DNA of 41,526 nucleotides from positions 1 to 41,526 of the forward strand of contig PULM01000091.1 in assembly GCA_003552345.1 (NCBI GenBank). The letters are read 5' to 3'. Shown here one piece after another: positions 1 through 10,130 of the stretch (positions within the stretch are counted from its first letter, which is position 1; every line of letters starts with the position of its first letter). The stretch is from Ectothiorhodospiraceae bacterium (GTDB lineage: Bacteria > Pseudomonadota > Gammaproteobacteria > Nitrococcales > Halorhodospiraceae). The translations under genes were made by a program, and so were the position numbers. The notes beneath the pieces were generated by a model. The model ran no database searches, was not told where the DNA came from, and worked only from the letters and a program-made list of their open reading frames with translations.

Positions 1-1294
1 CCCCGTGATCGCTCAGCACCGCCTCCGCCGCGCGGGCGCCGGAGCGCAATGCGCCGTGCTGCGACCCGTGGGCCCGGTGGTCACCGCAGGCGTAGACGCC
101 GTCGCCCAGCCGTGGTGTCTGATAGGGTTCAGCCAGCGCCGGCGGTGTCTGCACCGGTTGCCCGTAAGGGATCCGCTCCAGGCGCAGTGGCCGCCAATGA
201 TCGACCGCCGGGCCGAACCAATCGCGCAGCTGCGTCACCGCCTCGCGCTGCAGGGTTAGATCGTCCAGATCCTGTGCTGGACCGAGGGCCGTGGCGCTGA
301 CCAGGTGCCAGCCCGCCGGGGCGTACTCCGGGGCGACCCGGCTGGGCACCGCCAGGTGCAGGATGGGACCCGCCCCCTCGCCATTGAGCACGATCAGCGG
401 CTCGGTCACCGGCGCCTCGGGGACGGCGAATTGCAGGCACGTCACGGGCCGTCCGGCAGCGGTGGGTTGCCCGGTCAGCCGGGTGTAGGCAGGGCCATCG
501 GTAGCGACCACGACGGCATCGGCCTCGAGCCGTTCGCCGTCGGCAAGGCGTACGGCAGGGCCCGCCTCGATGGCCTGCGCGGTCGTCTCTAGGCGCAGCT
601 CGACGCGCTCGGCGGGCAGTCGGGCGGCCAGTTGGCAGGGGAGCTCGCCGACGCCCCGGGCGGGGATGGCGGCATCACCCTCGGCGAACATCCGGAAGAC
701 GAAGTTGAGCAGGCGGGCCGAGGTCTGCAGCTGCGGGTCGAGCAGCACGCCGCCGAACAGCGGGCGCAGGAAGCGTTCGATCATCGCCTCCGAAAAGCCC
801 TCCGCGGCCAGCGACTCGGCGCTGCTGCACTGGGGGCCGTACAACGGGGTTTCGGCGTCGCCGCGACGCAGGCGCGCCCGCAGGCGGGCGATGCGGGCCT
901 TGTCGCCGAGGCTGCCCACGGGGGCGCGCAGCGTCTTCCACAGCGCCTGTGGGGCCCGAAACGGGTCGCTGAGCCGGTGCAGCCCCCCTTCGGTGCGGAT
1001 CAGGGCCCCGGGTGCGTAGCGACGCAGATCCAAAGCGGCCAGGTCTGCGCGGGCACGCAGCTCGGGATAGGCGGTTAGCAACACCTGGAAACCGCGATCG
1101 AGCTGGAAGGCCGGCTCCTCACCGTTGGCCGGGGTGCCGTCCAGGCGCAGGCGATCGGTGCGTACCCGGCCGCCCACCGCGTCGGCGGCCTCGAGCAACT
1201 GGACGCGGGCGCCGCCCGCGGCCAAATCCCGCGCGGCGGCGAGGCCGGCCAGGCCGGCGCCGATGACAATGACTCGCGGGTCGTCGCCGCTCAT
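1..1294 (-). CDS. NAD(P)/FAD-dependent oxidoreductase (amine oxidase / phytoene desaturase-like), 3' end truncated by window edge
   Basis: Own translation of the minus frame from ATG at 1294: MSGDDPRVIVIGAGLAGLAAARDLAAGGARVQLLEAADAVGGRVRT..., a dinucleotide-binding GxGxxG motif plus GGR motif. Frame stays open to position 1 (absent from ORF track because no stop in window). Confidence 0.85.
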   Translation of the reverse strand, partial: MSGDDPRVIVIGAGLAGLAAARDLAAGGARVQLLEAADAVGGRVRTDRLRLDGTPANGEEPAFQLDRGFQVLLTAYPELRARADLAALDLRRYAPGALIRTEGGLHRLSDPFRAPQALWKTLRAPVGSLGDKARIARLRARLRRGDAETPLYGPQCSSAESLAAEGFSEAMIERFLRPLFGGVLLDPQLQTSARLLNFVFRMFAEGDAAIPARGVGELPCQLAARLPAERVELRLETTAQAIEAGPAVRLADGERLEADAVVVATDGPAYTRLTGQPTAAGRPVTCLQFAVPEAPVTEPLIVLNGEGAGPILHLAVPSRVAPEYAPAGWHLVSATALGPAQDLDDLTLQREAVTQLRDWFGPAVDHWRPLRLERIPYGQPVQTPPALAEPYQTPRLGDGVYACGDHRAHGSQHGALRSGARAAEAVLSDHG

Positions 1295-1317
1295 GCTGCT
1301 CCTCCGTCGGTGTCGTT

Positions 1318-2337
1318 CTACAGGCCCTGGCCTTCTCGCCACTGCTCGATGGCCGCCGCTACCTTGGCCGGACACTCCTCCTGCGGGGTGTGGCCGCAGG
1401 CCTGGAGTTCGACACGTTCGGCATTGGGCAGGGCGTCGGCCACCCGGTGGGAGTCCGCGGCCGGGATCACCTCGTCCTCGGTACTGATGATCACCTGGGC
1501 CGGGGTGTCGATCTCCTCGAGTGGGCCGCGCACCTGCAGGGCGTCGGTCAGCGAGCGGTGCATCAGCAGTCCCCAGGCCCGGTCCCAGCCGGCCATGGCG
1601 GTGTGCTGGGTCATGCGAGCCTCGCGCTCCGGCGTGATGGCATCCAGATCATAGTACGAGCGCTCGAGCAGTTCGGTGCTGCGGCCGAACCAGCGCCCGC
1701 CCAGCAGGCTCAGGCGTTTGGCCTGCGGCAGCTGGGCCAGCCACTTGGGCAGCGTCGGTCGCTCCAGCGCCGCCATGGGATTGATCAGGACCAGGCCGGC
1801 GACGCGCTCCGGTGCCTGGCGTGCCGCTTCCAGGGCGATCACCGCACCGGCGGAGTTGCCCACCAGTACCGCTTGCTCCTGGCCGAGTGCGTCCATGAGC
1901 CCGAACAGGTGGTTGACGTCCGCCTCCAGGGTGAACGGATTCGGCCCCTCGCCCTGGTAGTCGGGCTTGTCGCTCAGCCCGTACGGGATCTGATCATAAG
2001 CGACGGTGTAGCGGTCACCGCCGAGGCTCGGCAGCAGCGGCTCCCAGGTGACCGTGCTGAACGAGAAGCCGTGGAGGAGGAACCAGGCCGGTTTCCCAGC
2101 GCCGGCGTGTTCTTCGCCGGCGGCGATGTAGTGCAGCTGCAGTCCCTCGGGGTACCCCGGGAACGGCACCGAGAGGAAGCGGCTTCGCTCGCCGCCAAGC
2201 TCGCGCCCGTCTTTGACCCCATCCGCCGGTTGCGTGGGGATCATCAGTGGTCCGATGGCCAGCACCAGGACGGCGAGTGCGATCAGCCCGCCGGTGACGA
2301 TGGCGATACCCTGCAGGATGGTGCCGACGGTCCCCAC
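1318..2337 (-). CDS. alpha/beta hydrolase
   Basis: 339 aa ORF; LLHGFSFSTVTWEPLL, nucleophile elbow GNSAGA, C-terminal ACGHTPQEE histidine; N-terminal TM segment. Confidence 0.88.
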   Translation of the reverse strand: MGTVGTILQGIAIVTGGLIALAVLVLAIGPLMIPTQPADGVKDGRELGGERSRFLSVPFPGYPEGLQLHYIAAGEEHAGAGKPAWFLLHGFSFSTVTWEPLLPSLGGDRYTVAYDQIPYGLSDKPDYQGEGPNPFTLEADVNHLFGLMDALGQEQAVLVGNSAGAVIALEAARQAPERVAGLVLINPMAALERPTLPKWLAQLPQAKRLSLLGGRWFGRSTELLERSYYDLDAITPEREARMTQHTAMAGWDRAWGLLMHRSLTDALQVRGPLEEIDTPAQVIISTEDEVIPAADSHRVADALPNAERVELQACGHTPQEECPAKVAAAIEQWREGQGL

Positions 2338-2500
2338 GCGGATCCCCCTTCTGCTGCGTCTGCGTCGCGGGGCAAGGCTACCACGGCCGCCGGGGCGCGT
2401 GCCGCGTGCGGCGGCCTGTGCGGTTGACCCGGCGCGCAGGCGCGGCTAGCGTTCAAGAGGGCTTGGCAACCTCGCGCACCCGCGCCGGAGTCTCCGGAAC

Positions 2501-4537
2501 ATGGTCCCGTCCGGCGGTTATCGTGGCTTCGTGCTGATCACTCTTTTCCTCGTTCTCGGTCTCTCGGCCGGGGTCGCAGGGCCCGAGCGGGGTTGTCCGG
2601 AGGGCGGTTACGGCGCGCACTTCCATAAGGCGCTGGAGGCGGCGCGTGCCGATGACTGGTCGCGCGTCGCGGAGCTGGAGCTGTGCCTCGGCGACCCTCA
2701 CCCCATGGCGGCTTATCTGGAGTTCCATCGCCTGCGCAGCGAGCTGCCCGAGATCGATCCGCAACGGGTGGTGGCTTACCGGGAGCGCTACGCCAGCACC
2801 CCGCTGGCCGACGTCCTCAAGCGTGTGGCCTTGCGTCGCTACGCCGAGGCCGGAGATGAGGCGGCGGTGCGCCGGGTGACTGACGAACCGCCCTCGCGCC
2901 TTGCCCTGCGCTGCCACTGGTGGCACGCCCACCTGGAGACACGCCGGGGGGGGGCCCTGGCCTTCGCGCGCGACACCTGGCACGCCGGGGTGTCGCGACC
3001 CGCGGCCTGTGACGGGCTGTTCGAGGCGGCCCGGGACGCCGGGGTCATCGATGACCGGGCGATCTGGGCGCGTATGCGCCTGGCCTTCCGAAACGATCAA
3101 TCCGGTCTGGTGCGCTACCTGGAAGGGCTGCTCGGTGGTGAGCGCTGGCTCGACGCCGCGCAGTGGCTACAACGCCTTGATGACGACCCGGCACGGGTCG
3201 GCGATATCGATCAGCAGGTCCCGCCCCGGCTGCGCGAGCAACTGACCGCCGACGGGCTCTACCGACTGGCGCGCGAGGACGCCGTGGCCGCCCGCGAGTA
3301 CCTTGAGCAGACCGGCCAGGCGTTGGCCGATCTGCCGGCGGGTGAGCGCCGGGAGGTCTTCGAGCGGGTGGCGTGGTATTCGATCATCCGTGAGGTCCCC
3401 GAGAACCGCGGCTGGGTGGACCGCTGGCTGGCCGAACACGGCGATGGCGAGCTGCTGGAGCAGCGCATGCGCCGGGCGGTGATCGAGGAGCAGTGGACCG
3501 ACCTGGTCTATTGGTACGCCCGCCTGCCCGAGGCGTCCGCGGCCAGCGCCCGCTGGCAGTATTGGCTGGGGCGGGCGCGCGCGGAGCTCGGCGATCCGGC
3601 GCTGGCCCGGGAGCACTGGCGGACGGCTGCGGGGCAGCGCTCGTTCTGGGGGTTTCTGGCGGCCGAGCGGGTGGGACACCCGTATGCGCTGGAGGAAGCC
3701 CATCCGGAGCCCGATCCGCCTGGCCCCGACCCGGCCCTGTTGCGGGTCCGCCTGCTCTATGAGGTGGGGGAGTTCCGCCTGGCCCGGGACGAGTGGCACC
3801 ACCTGCTGCGCGAGGGCGATCGTGAACAGCGCCTCGCCCTGGCGGCCCACGCCCACCGGCAGGGATGGCCGGAGTTGGCGGTGGTGGCGGCCAACCGGGC
3901 CGGGGCGGATGGGGCCTTGGCTTGGCGGTTTCCCCATGCCCACCGCGAAACCTTCCAGCGGGCGGGAGCCGATACGGGCGTCGAGCCCTGCCTGCTCATG
4001 GCCGTGGCCCGGCGGGAATCGGCCTTCCACCGGGATGCCGTCTCCCCGGCCGGGGCGCGGGGGCTGATGCAGGTGCTGCCCGGCACCGCGCGGCAGCTGG
4101 TCGAGGCCCGCGGCGGGGAGGGCCCGGACGCCCGGGCATTGCTCGATCCTGAGCTCAACGTACGCCTCGGTGCGGAGTACATGCAGCGGCTGCTGGCGCG
4201 ATTCGACGACAATCGGCCCAAGGCGCTGGCGGCCTACAACGCGGGTCCGGGCCGGGTTGCCGGCTGGCTGGAGCGGGACGGGCGGCCGCTGGATGTCTGG
4301 ATTGAGTCGATCCCCTATCACGAGACCCGGGCCTACGTGCAGGCGGTGCTTGCCTACCGGACCATCCTGGCCCATCGCGGTGGCTTGGGTCCGGTCGCCT
4401 CGGTAGTCTCCGGCGAGGAGATGGCCGAACTCTACGGCGAGGCCCCGGCCGGCCAGGAACCGGCCATGGTCCGCCTGAGTCAGCACCCGTTGGACGAGGA
4501 GCCGCCCGAGGAGATCCTGGAGTCAAGCCAGGACTGA
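2501..4537 (+). CDS. soluble lytic murein transglycosylase (Slt-type)
   Basis: 678 aa; N-terminal hydrophobic signal, superhelical region, C-terminal SLT motif ARRESAFHRDAVSPAGARGLMQVLPGTARQL and AAYNAGPGRV. Confidence 0.93.
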   Translation: MVPSGGYRGFVLITLFLVLGLSAGVAGPERGCPEGGYGAHFHKALEAARADDWSRVAELELCLGDPHPMAAYLEFHRLRSELPEIDPQRVVAYRERYASTPLADVLKRVALRRYAEAGDEAAVRRVTDEPPSRLALRCHWWHAHLETRRGGALAFARDTWHAGVSRPAACDGLFEAARDAGVIDDRAIWARMRLAFRNDQSGLVRYLEGLLGGERWLDAAQWLQRLDDDPARVGDIDQQVPPRLREQLTADGLYRLAREDAVAAREYLEQTGQALADLPAGERREVFERVAWYSIIREVPENRGWVDRWLAEHGDGELLEQRMRRAVIEEQWTDLVYWYARLPEASAASARWQYWLGRARAELGDPALAREHWRTAAGQRSFWGFLAAERVGHPYALEEAHPEPDPPGPDPALLRVRLLYEVGEFRLARDEWHHLLREGDREQRLALAAHAHRQGWPELAVVAANRAGADGALAWRFPHAHRETFQRAGADTGVEPCLLMAVARRESAFHRDAVSPAGARGLMQVLPGTARQLVEARGGEGPDARALLDPELNVRLGAEYMQRLLARFDDNRPKALAAYNAGPGRVAGWLERDGRPLDVWIESIPYHETRAYVQAVLAYRTILAHRGGLGPVASVVSGEEMAELYGEAPAGQEPAMVRLSQHPLDEEPPEEILESSQD

Positions 4538-4642
4538 GCGACGGTCGCTCCCCCTGTTACCCTGATGATCGCCGATGCGAGCGGCGGCATGAAGGTCGTC
4601 GCGCGCGGGAATCGATACAGGCCAAGGGGTAGGGAAGCGGAA

Positions 4643-5692
4643 GTGATCGGACCGAACCATAACGGGCTGTCCACCTGGCACTGGCTGGTGGGTGGTGCCG
4701 CGCTTGTGATCATCCTCGCCGGGCTGCAGGCCGTCTCCGGGATCGTCAATCCGCTGCTGCTGGCCGCCTTCCTGGCCATCGCCTCGGCGACGCCACTGAA
4801 CTGGATGCAGCGACGCGGTGTGCCGGCGGTGCTGGCGGTGATGGTCCTCTTTCTCGGCGTGGGGCTGGTCTTCTTCCTGCTCTTCCTGGCCCTGCGCGGC
4901 GCGGTGGAGACCACGGCGGCCCAAGCGCCGCAGTACCAGGAACAGTTGACCGTGGTCTTCAATCAAGTCCGCGACTACGCGATTGGCATGGGCCTGCCGC
5001 CGGAGGCGCTGCCAGAGCAGGTGCCCCTGCCGGCGGTGGGTACGTTAACCGATGCGGCGACGACCATCGCCAGCGGCATCGGCCAGTTCACGGCAGCCAC
5101 CTTCCTGGTGCTGCTCGCCTTCATGTTCCTGCTGCTTGAGGAGAGCACGCTGCCCGGTAAGCTCGCGGTGGCCTTCCCCGCCAGCCGTCGGGCGCGGGTG
5201 CGCACCCGGCGCTTTCTGCGCGCCGTTGACCGCTACATCTTCATCAAGAGCGCGACCAGCACCCTGACCGGCGTGATCATCGGCACCGGGTTGTGGCTGA
5301 TCGGGGTGGACTTCCCGATCCTCTGGGGCATTCTCGCCGGGTTGCTGAACTTCATCCCCACGGTGGGGTCGATCATCGCGGCGGTCCCCGCTGTGGCGGT
5401 GGCGCTGCTCGGTGGCGGGTTGCTGGATGCGGTGCTGACGGTGGCCCTCTACGTGGCGGTGAACGTCGCCATCGGCAGTATCACCGAGCCGAGGCTGATG
5501 GGGCGTACCCTGGGCCTGTCACCGCTGGTGGTACTGATCTCTCTGATGGTCTGGGGCTGGGTGTTCGGGCCGGTCGGGATGCTGTTGTCGATCCCCCTGA
5601 CCATGATCGCCAAGCTGGCCCTGGAGGCGCAGCCGGAGACGCGGTGGATCGCGGTGATGCTCAGCGATCGCGCGGACGAGCGCATCCGCTGA
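4643..5692 (+). CDS. AI-2E family transporter / PerM-like permease
   Basis: Multiple TM segments; LLNFIPTVGSIIAAVPAVAVALL and EPRLMGRTLGLSPLVVLISL typical of the family. GTG at 4643 preferred; ORF extends to ATG at 4565, start uncertain. Confidence 0.88.
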   Translation: MIGPNHNGLSTWHWLVGGAALVIILAGLQAVSGIVNPLLLAAFLAIASATPLNWMQRRGVPAVLAVMVLFLGVGLVFFLLFLALRGAVETTAAQAPQYQEQLTVVFNQVRDYAIGMGLPPEALPEQVPLPAVGTLTDAATTIASGIGQFTAATFLVLLAFMFLLLEESTLPGKLAVAFPASRRARVRTRRFLRAVDRYIFIKSATSTLTGVIIGTGLWLIGVDFPILWGILAGLLNFIPTVGSIIAAVPAVAVALLGGGLLDAVLTVALYVAVNVAIGSITEPRLMGRTLGLSPLVVLISLMVWGWVFGPVGMLLSIPLTMIAKLALEAQPETRWIAVMLSDRADERIR

Positions 5693-5704
5693 TCACCCCA
5701 TGAG

Positions 5705-5744
5705 AACGAGGTGGCCGGGTGGCAGACGACCCGGCCACCTCGTT
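5705..5744. terminator. probable bidirectional terminator hairpin between convergent genes
   Basis: Perfect 16-bp inverted repeat AACGAGGTGGCCGGGT / ACCCGGCCACCTCGTT with an 8-nt loop, between convergent CDS ends 5692 and 5752. Confidence 0.8.
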
Positions 5745-5751
5745 CGGCCGG

Positions 5752-6324
5752 TCAGCGCCGCGGGCCAAACTCGCGGCGGAAGCGCTCGCGCTGCTCGTCG
5801 TCGAGCAGACCGATCATCTCGTTGCGCATGCGTACCCGCTCGGCCAGCAGCTCGCCCTGCAGCTCGGACATGCGCCCGTGGAGCTCCTCGATGGCATCCG
5901 GGTCGGGACGCTCGACGGCCATCAGCTCAGCCATCTCGTCACGCATTTCGGCCAGCTCGACGCCTACATGGGCCTCAAACTCCCGATAGGCGCGGCGCAG
6001 CTGGCGCATCTTGGCGAGCTTGTCGCCCTCCAGCTCCAGGTCCCAAAGCGGTGTGCGCGGATCACCGAAGCCGCCCTCGAAACCCCCGCGCATCCAGTCC
6101 CAGCAGGGCCCGTAGCCCACCCCGGGCCCCATGCCCATGCCGCCTTGCTGCATCGCCCCGCCACCGGGTCCGGCCATGCCGGGGTTGGCCCCCTGGCCCA
6201 TGCCCATCCCGGCGCCGCGATCCATTTGGGCCGCGGCGACGCTGCTACCGAGCAGCGCTGCAGTGGCCACGGCGATCAGCCGAGCGGTCCTGCCGCCACC
6301 ACGTACTCGTCCTGTCATCATCAT
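5752..6324 (-). CDS. Spy/CpxP/ZraP-like periplasmic protein with Met/Gly-rich N-terminal segment
   Basis: Signal peptide ending SSVAAAQ; Met/Gly-rich segment; long helical region LEGDKLAKMRQLRRAYREFEAHVGVELAEMRDEM...LLDDEQRERFRREF similar to Spy/CpxP LTxxQ-type proteins. Confidence 0.75.
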   Translation of the reverse strand: MMMTGRVRGGGRTARLIAVATAALLGSSVAAAQMDRGAGMGMGQGANPGMAGPGGGAMQQGGMGMGPGVGYGPCWDWMRGGFEGGFGDPRTPLWDLELEGDKLAKMRQLRRAYREFEAHVGVELAEMRDEMAELMAVERPDPDAIEELHGRMSELQGELLAERVRMRNEMIGLLDDEQRERFRREFGPRR

Positions 6325-6405
6325 GCCTCCCTTGAGTCTCTTCCTATGAATGCGTGCCCCGGGGAACGGCCCACCGCGCCCCCGGGGAGTCCCTAAAAAG
6401 CCGGA

Positions 6406-6786
6406 TCAGGCCGCTGCGGCGGTCAGGAACAGCCCGATGACACAGGCGAAGGCGGCCATCCAGGCGAGGCTGCGCAGGTTGGCGTAGTCGCCGATGTAAA
6501 ACAGCCCGTAGGCGATGCGCAGCAGTACGAAGAGCACCGCCAGGGTGTCGATCACCCCCTGCGCGGCGCCGACCTGGTGGGCGATGATCACTGCCGCCGC
6601 AAAAGGAGGAAAGGCCTCGTAGCCGTTTTGCTGGGCCCAGTGAGCGCGCTTCGGCCATCCCTCCTGACGATCGAGCCACTCCCGGGGCCGGGCATTGTCG
6701 AACTGCCCGCCGCCGACCTTGGCGGCGCCGGCGAAAGCCATGGGCAGGATGGCGGCGATGAGGACCATCCAGTAGCCGAGGGACAT
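6406..6786 (-). CDS. MAPEG family-like small membrane protein
   Basis: MSLGYWMVLIAAILPMAFAGAAKVGGG...FDNARPREWLDRQEGWPKRAHWAQQNGYEAFPPFAAAVI...RIAYGLFYIGDYANLRSLAW. RBS AAGGAG 6 nt before the ATG at 6786; the longer ORF start (6897) is unlikely. Confidence 0.82.
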   Translation of the reverse strand: MSLGYWMVLIAAILPMAFAGAAKVGGGQFDNARPREWLDRQEGWPKRAHWAQQNGYEAFPPFAAAVIIAHQVGAAQGVIDTLAVLFVLLRIAYGLFYIGDYANLRSLAWMAAFACVIGLFLTAAAA

Positions 6787-6897
6787 GAGCATCTCCTTGC
6801 GCTGAACGCGGCCCCCGTGCGGGGCCTCCGCAACCCAGTCTAGGGCAATTCCCGTCCGTGCGCCTATGGTCCTGCCGGACGGTGCCGTGGGGGGCAT

Positions 6898-8271
6898 TCA
6901 GCGGGGCTGATCGCCCAGGCGCTCGGCCAGCTGGATGAGTTCGGCGCGGCGGACCTTGAGCCCCTGCTGCTCGGGGAGCGGGTGCCAGGCCACCGGGGTC
7001 ATGTGGGGGCTCAGCCGAGCGCGGAGCCACTCGCGCAACTCGCCGGCGGGCAGTTCGCCGTCCTCGGTCTCGACGAAGGCCACCGGGCGCTGGCCGAACT
7101 CGGGATCCTTGCGCGGGACCACCACCGCCTCGCGGACCGCCGGGTGGGTGCGCAGCGTCGCCTCGATGGCCTCGGGCTGGATGTTCTCCCCGCCGCTGAT
7201 GAACTGATTATCGCGTCGGCCGTGGATCACCAGCGCGCCGTTCTCCCATTGCCCCAGGTCCCTGGTGGCGAACCAGCCATCGGTCTCGGCCAGCGGTCTC
7301 AGCTGCCCCGCCTGCAGGTATCCGAGGCAGAGGGTCTCGCCGCGCACCTGGATCTCTCCGTCGACGATGCGCAGCTGCCGATAAGGCAGGACCCGACCGC
7401 CGCCGCCCGGCGCCGGCCAGGTCGCCACCTGGGCGGTCATCTCCGTGAGCCCGTAGCTCATATAGCACGGCAGCCCGCGCGCCCGCGCCTGTTCAAGCAG
7501 GTTGTCGGCCACCGGACCGCCGCCGAGGAGCACGCAGCGAAGGGGTGGCAGGGGGGCGTCGGCCTCCTGCAGCAGGCGGTGGAGTTGGGTCTCGACCATG
7601 GAGACGTGGCTCACCCGGTAGGCACCGAGGAACCCGGCGTCCTCACTGCGGCCGCCGACGACCATGGGCACCCCGGCCTCCAGGCAGCGGAAGATGATCC
7701 CGAGCCCGCCCACATGAAACAGGGGCAGGGAAAGCAGGTAGCGGTCCCCATCGCGCAGTGGCAGGTAGGTGATGGCGCCCTGGGCACTGCGGACGTAATT
7801 GGCGTAGCTGTGCACGGCGACGCGGGGCGTGCCGGTAGAGCCCGAGGTGGCCACCCCGGCGCAGGGTGTGACGGCATCGAAGCGCCACTGCAGGCCCGGC
7901 GCCTGCGCCGGCGCCGGGCCGGTGCGCGCTAGGGGCGCGCCGGGGGCCGGGATCACCTGGCGGATGGCGTGCTCGCCCAGCAGGCGCTGCAAGGCGGGCT
8001 CCGGCATGCGCGGGGAGACCGGCAGCACCGAGGCGCCGGCGCGGACCACCGCCAGCCAGTCGATCAACCCGGCGGTACTGGTGGTGATGCGCAGCGCCGT
8101 CCACGCGTCGGGGCCGAGGCCCTGTTGCTGCAGCGCCTCGGCCCGGTGGCTGACCGCGTCGTCGAGCGCCGCGAAGGTATGGGTGGCCCCGGGGTCAATG
8201 ACCGCCGGGTGATTTGGCCAGTGCTGTCGGGCCCGCGCCAGCCGGCAGGGGAAAGAGGCTGCCGCGGTCAT
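6898..8271 (-). CDS. menE: o-succinylbenzoate-CoA ligase
   Basis: AMP-binding signature ATSGSTGTPRVAVHSYANY, YGLTEMTAQ, GRRDNQFISGGENIQPEAIE; in men gene order. ATG at 8271 overlaps the menC stop by 4 nt. Confidence 0.9.
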   Translation of the reverse strand: MTAAASFPCRLARARQHWPNHPAVIDPGATHTFAALDDAVSHRAEALQQQGLGPDAWTALRITTSTAGLIDWLAVVRAGASVLPVSPRMPEPALQRLLGEHAIRQVIPAPGAPLARTGPAPAQAPGLQWRFDAVTPCAGVATSGSTGTPRVAVHSYANYVRSAQGAITYLPLRDGDRYLLSLPLFHVGGLGIIFRCLEAGVPMVVGGRSEDAGFLGAYRVSHVSMVETQLHRLLQEADAPLPPLRCVLLGGGPVADNLLEQARARGLPCYMSYGLTEMTAQVATWPAPGGGGRVLPYRQLRIVDGEIQVRGETLCLGYLQAGQLRPLAETDGWFATRDLGQWENGALVIHGRRDNQFISGGENIQPEAIEATLRTHPAVREAVVVPRKDPEFGQRPVAFVETEDGELPAGELREWLRARLSPHMTPVAWHPLPEQQGLKVRRAELIQLAERLGDQPR

Positions 8272-9275
8272 AGCAGGGGCGCCTCGCAGGTGAGCCGCTC
8301 GCGCGGGCATACCGGCCGCGCGGCGTGCTCGGGCTGACTGTGCAGCGGCTCGAGCAGCGCCTCGGGCCAGGCACCGAAGGTGTCGAGACCCGGCGGGGCG
8401 CTCAGGTGCCAGGAGGCGGCCAACCGGGCGTAGAAATCGAGGGTGAGATTGCTCTCGAAGGCGGCGCTGAGCACGACCTCGACACCCGCATCGATGGCCG
8501 CCTGCCGCCATGCCCGGGTGCGGTTGAGCCCGGTTAGCATGGGCTTGAGCACCAGCGCGCCGAGTCCGGCCGTGCCCAGATCGATCCCGGGCTGCTCGCG
8601 CAGGGTCTCATCCCAGGCGAACGGGATGTTGGTCAGCGACGACCACGCCGCATAGCAGGCACCGGGGTGCAGCGGTTCCTCGATGAAGGCCACCCGCTCC
8701 GTGGGCAGCCCGGCACAGAGGCGGGCTGCCTGCTCGAGGGTCCAGCTGCGGTTGGCGTCCAGGCGCAGGCGGGTTGTCGCGGGCAGGCGATCGAGGATGC
8801 GTGCCAGGCGCTCGGCGTCTTCCGCCACGCTGGCCCGGCCGACCTTGACCTTGACGCAGCTCGGTGCTGGCCCCTCGATGGCCTCTTCCTCGTGGCCCAG
8901 CAGCCGACAACTGCTTACCCGCGGCGTCGCCCCCGGCGGGTGGAGCAGCTGCAGCCAGCCGGCCTCCAGGCCGAAGCGGGCGGCCGGTGGCAGTGCCTGT
9001 AGCGCCTCGGATTCGCCAGCACCCGAGTGCGCCTGCTGCAGATCGGCGCCGACACGCCCGGCGCCGGCGCCGAAAAAGCGACGGCAGGCGTCGATGCACT
9101 CGTCCAGGCCCTCGGTACTGAACCCGGGCAGCGGAGCGATCTCGGAGACCGCCCGGCGGCCGTCTTCGGCTGTCCAGAAGAGCAGTGCGCCGTGGCGCTC
9201 GGCAACCGGGGCCGTGCCGGGCAGCAGTGCCACCCGGTAGCGGCAGAGCTCCACGGAGCGCAGCCGCACGATCAC
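8268..9275 (-). CDS. menC: o-succinylbenzoate synthase
   Basis: Enolase-superfamily motifs: VKVKVG, RLRLDANRSW, FIEEPL, DETLRE, LKPMLTG; adjacent to menB/menE. Confidence 0.92.
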   Translation of the reverse strand: MIVRLRSVELCRYRVALLPGTAPVAERHGALLFWTAEDGRRAVSEIAPLPGFSTEGLDECIDACRRFFGAGAGRVGADLQQAHSGAGESEALQALPPAARFGLEAGWLQLLHPPGATPRVSSCRLLGHEEEAIEGPAPSCVKVKVGRASVAEDAERLARILDRLPATTRLRLDANRSWTLEQAARLCAGLPTERVAFIEEPLHPGACYAAWSSLTNIPFAWDETLREQPGIDLGTAGLGALVLKPMLTGLNRTRAWRQAAIDAGVEVVLSAAFESNLTLDFYARLAASWHLSAPPGLDTFGAWPEALLEPLHSQPEHAARPVCPRERLTCEAPLL

Positions 9276-9277
9276 GG

Positions 9278-10129
9278 TCAGGGGTTGTGCTTGAAGCGCC
9301 GGAAGTTCGGTTTGCGCTTTTCCAGGTAGGCGTTACGCCCCTCCTGCCCCTCCTCGGTCATGTAGAAGAGCATGGTGGCGTTGCCGGCCAGTTCCTGGAT
9401 GCCGGCCTGGCCGTCGACCCCGGCGTTGAACGCCGATTTGAGCGCACGCAGGGCGATGGGCGAGTGCTCGAGGATGCGCTGGCACCAGGCCACCGTCTCG
9501 CGCTCCAGGTCCTTCAGCGGCACCACCGTGTTGACCAGGTCCATGGCACGCGCCTGCTCGGCGTCGTACTGCCGGCACAGGAACCAGATCTCCCGGGCCT
9601 TCTTCTGGCCGACCACGCTGGCCATGTAACTGGCGCCGAAGCCGCCGTCGAAGGAGCCCACCCGCGGTCCGGTCTGGCCGAAGCGCGCGTTCTCGGCGGC
9701 CACCGTCAGGTCGCAGATCAGGTGCAGCACATGCCCGCCGCCGATGGCGTAGCCCGCCACCATCGCGATCACCGGCTTCGGGCAGGAGCGGATGTCGCGC
9801 TGCAGGTCGAGGACATTCAGATGGTGCGTGCCCTGTTCGTCCTGGTAGCCGGAGTCGCCGCGCCCCCGCTGATCGCCGCCCGAGCAGAAGGCGAGGTCGC
9901 CGTAGCCGGTGAGGATGATGACGCCAATCTCCTGGTCGAAGCGGGCGTCCGCGAGGGCCTGTTGCATCTCCAGGACGGTGCGGGGCCGGAAGGCGTTGCG
10001 CACCTCGGGGCGGTTGATGGTGATCTTCGCGATCCCGTCGGCCTTGTGGTAGAGGACGTCCGTGTAGCCGCTGGAGCAGTCGGTCCAGTCCAGGGCCGGC
10101 TCGATGGAGTTCGGATGCTCTTCGCTCAT
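9278..10129 (-). CDS. menB: 1,4-dihydroxy-2-naphthoyl-CoA synthase (naphthoate synthase)
   Basis: Crotonase fold: [71 protein letters not shown]. Start taken at MSEEHPN (10129). Confidence 0.95.
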   Translation of the reverse strand: MSEEHPNSIEPALDWTDCSSGYTDVLYHKADGIAKITINRPEVRNAFRPRTVLEMQQALADARFDQEIGVIILTGYGDLAFCSGGDQRGRGDSGYQDEQGTHHLNVLDLQRDIRSCPKPVIAMVAGYAIGGGHVLHLICDLTVAAENARFGQTGPRVGSFDGGFGASYMASVVGQKKAREIWFLCRQYDAEQARAMDLVNTVVPLKDLERETVAWCQRILEHSPIALRALKSAFNAGVDGQAGIQELAGNATMLFYMTEEGQEGRNAYLEKRKPNFRRFKHNP

Positions 10130-10130
10130 A

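Noticed and set aside
1390-2427. 345-aa plus-strand ORF
   Set aside because: Antisense to the alpha/beta hydrolase, which has GNSAGA and HGF motifs.
3167-4486. 439-aa minus-strand ORF
   Set aside because: Antisense to the lytic transglycosylase, which has a clear catalytic motif.
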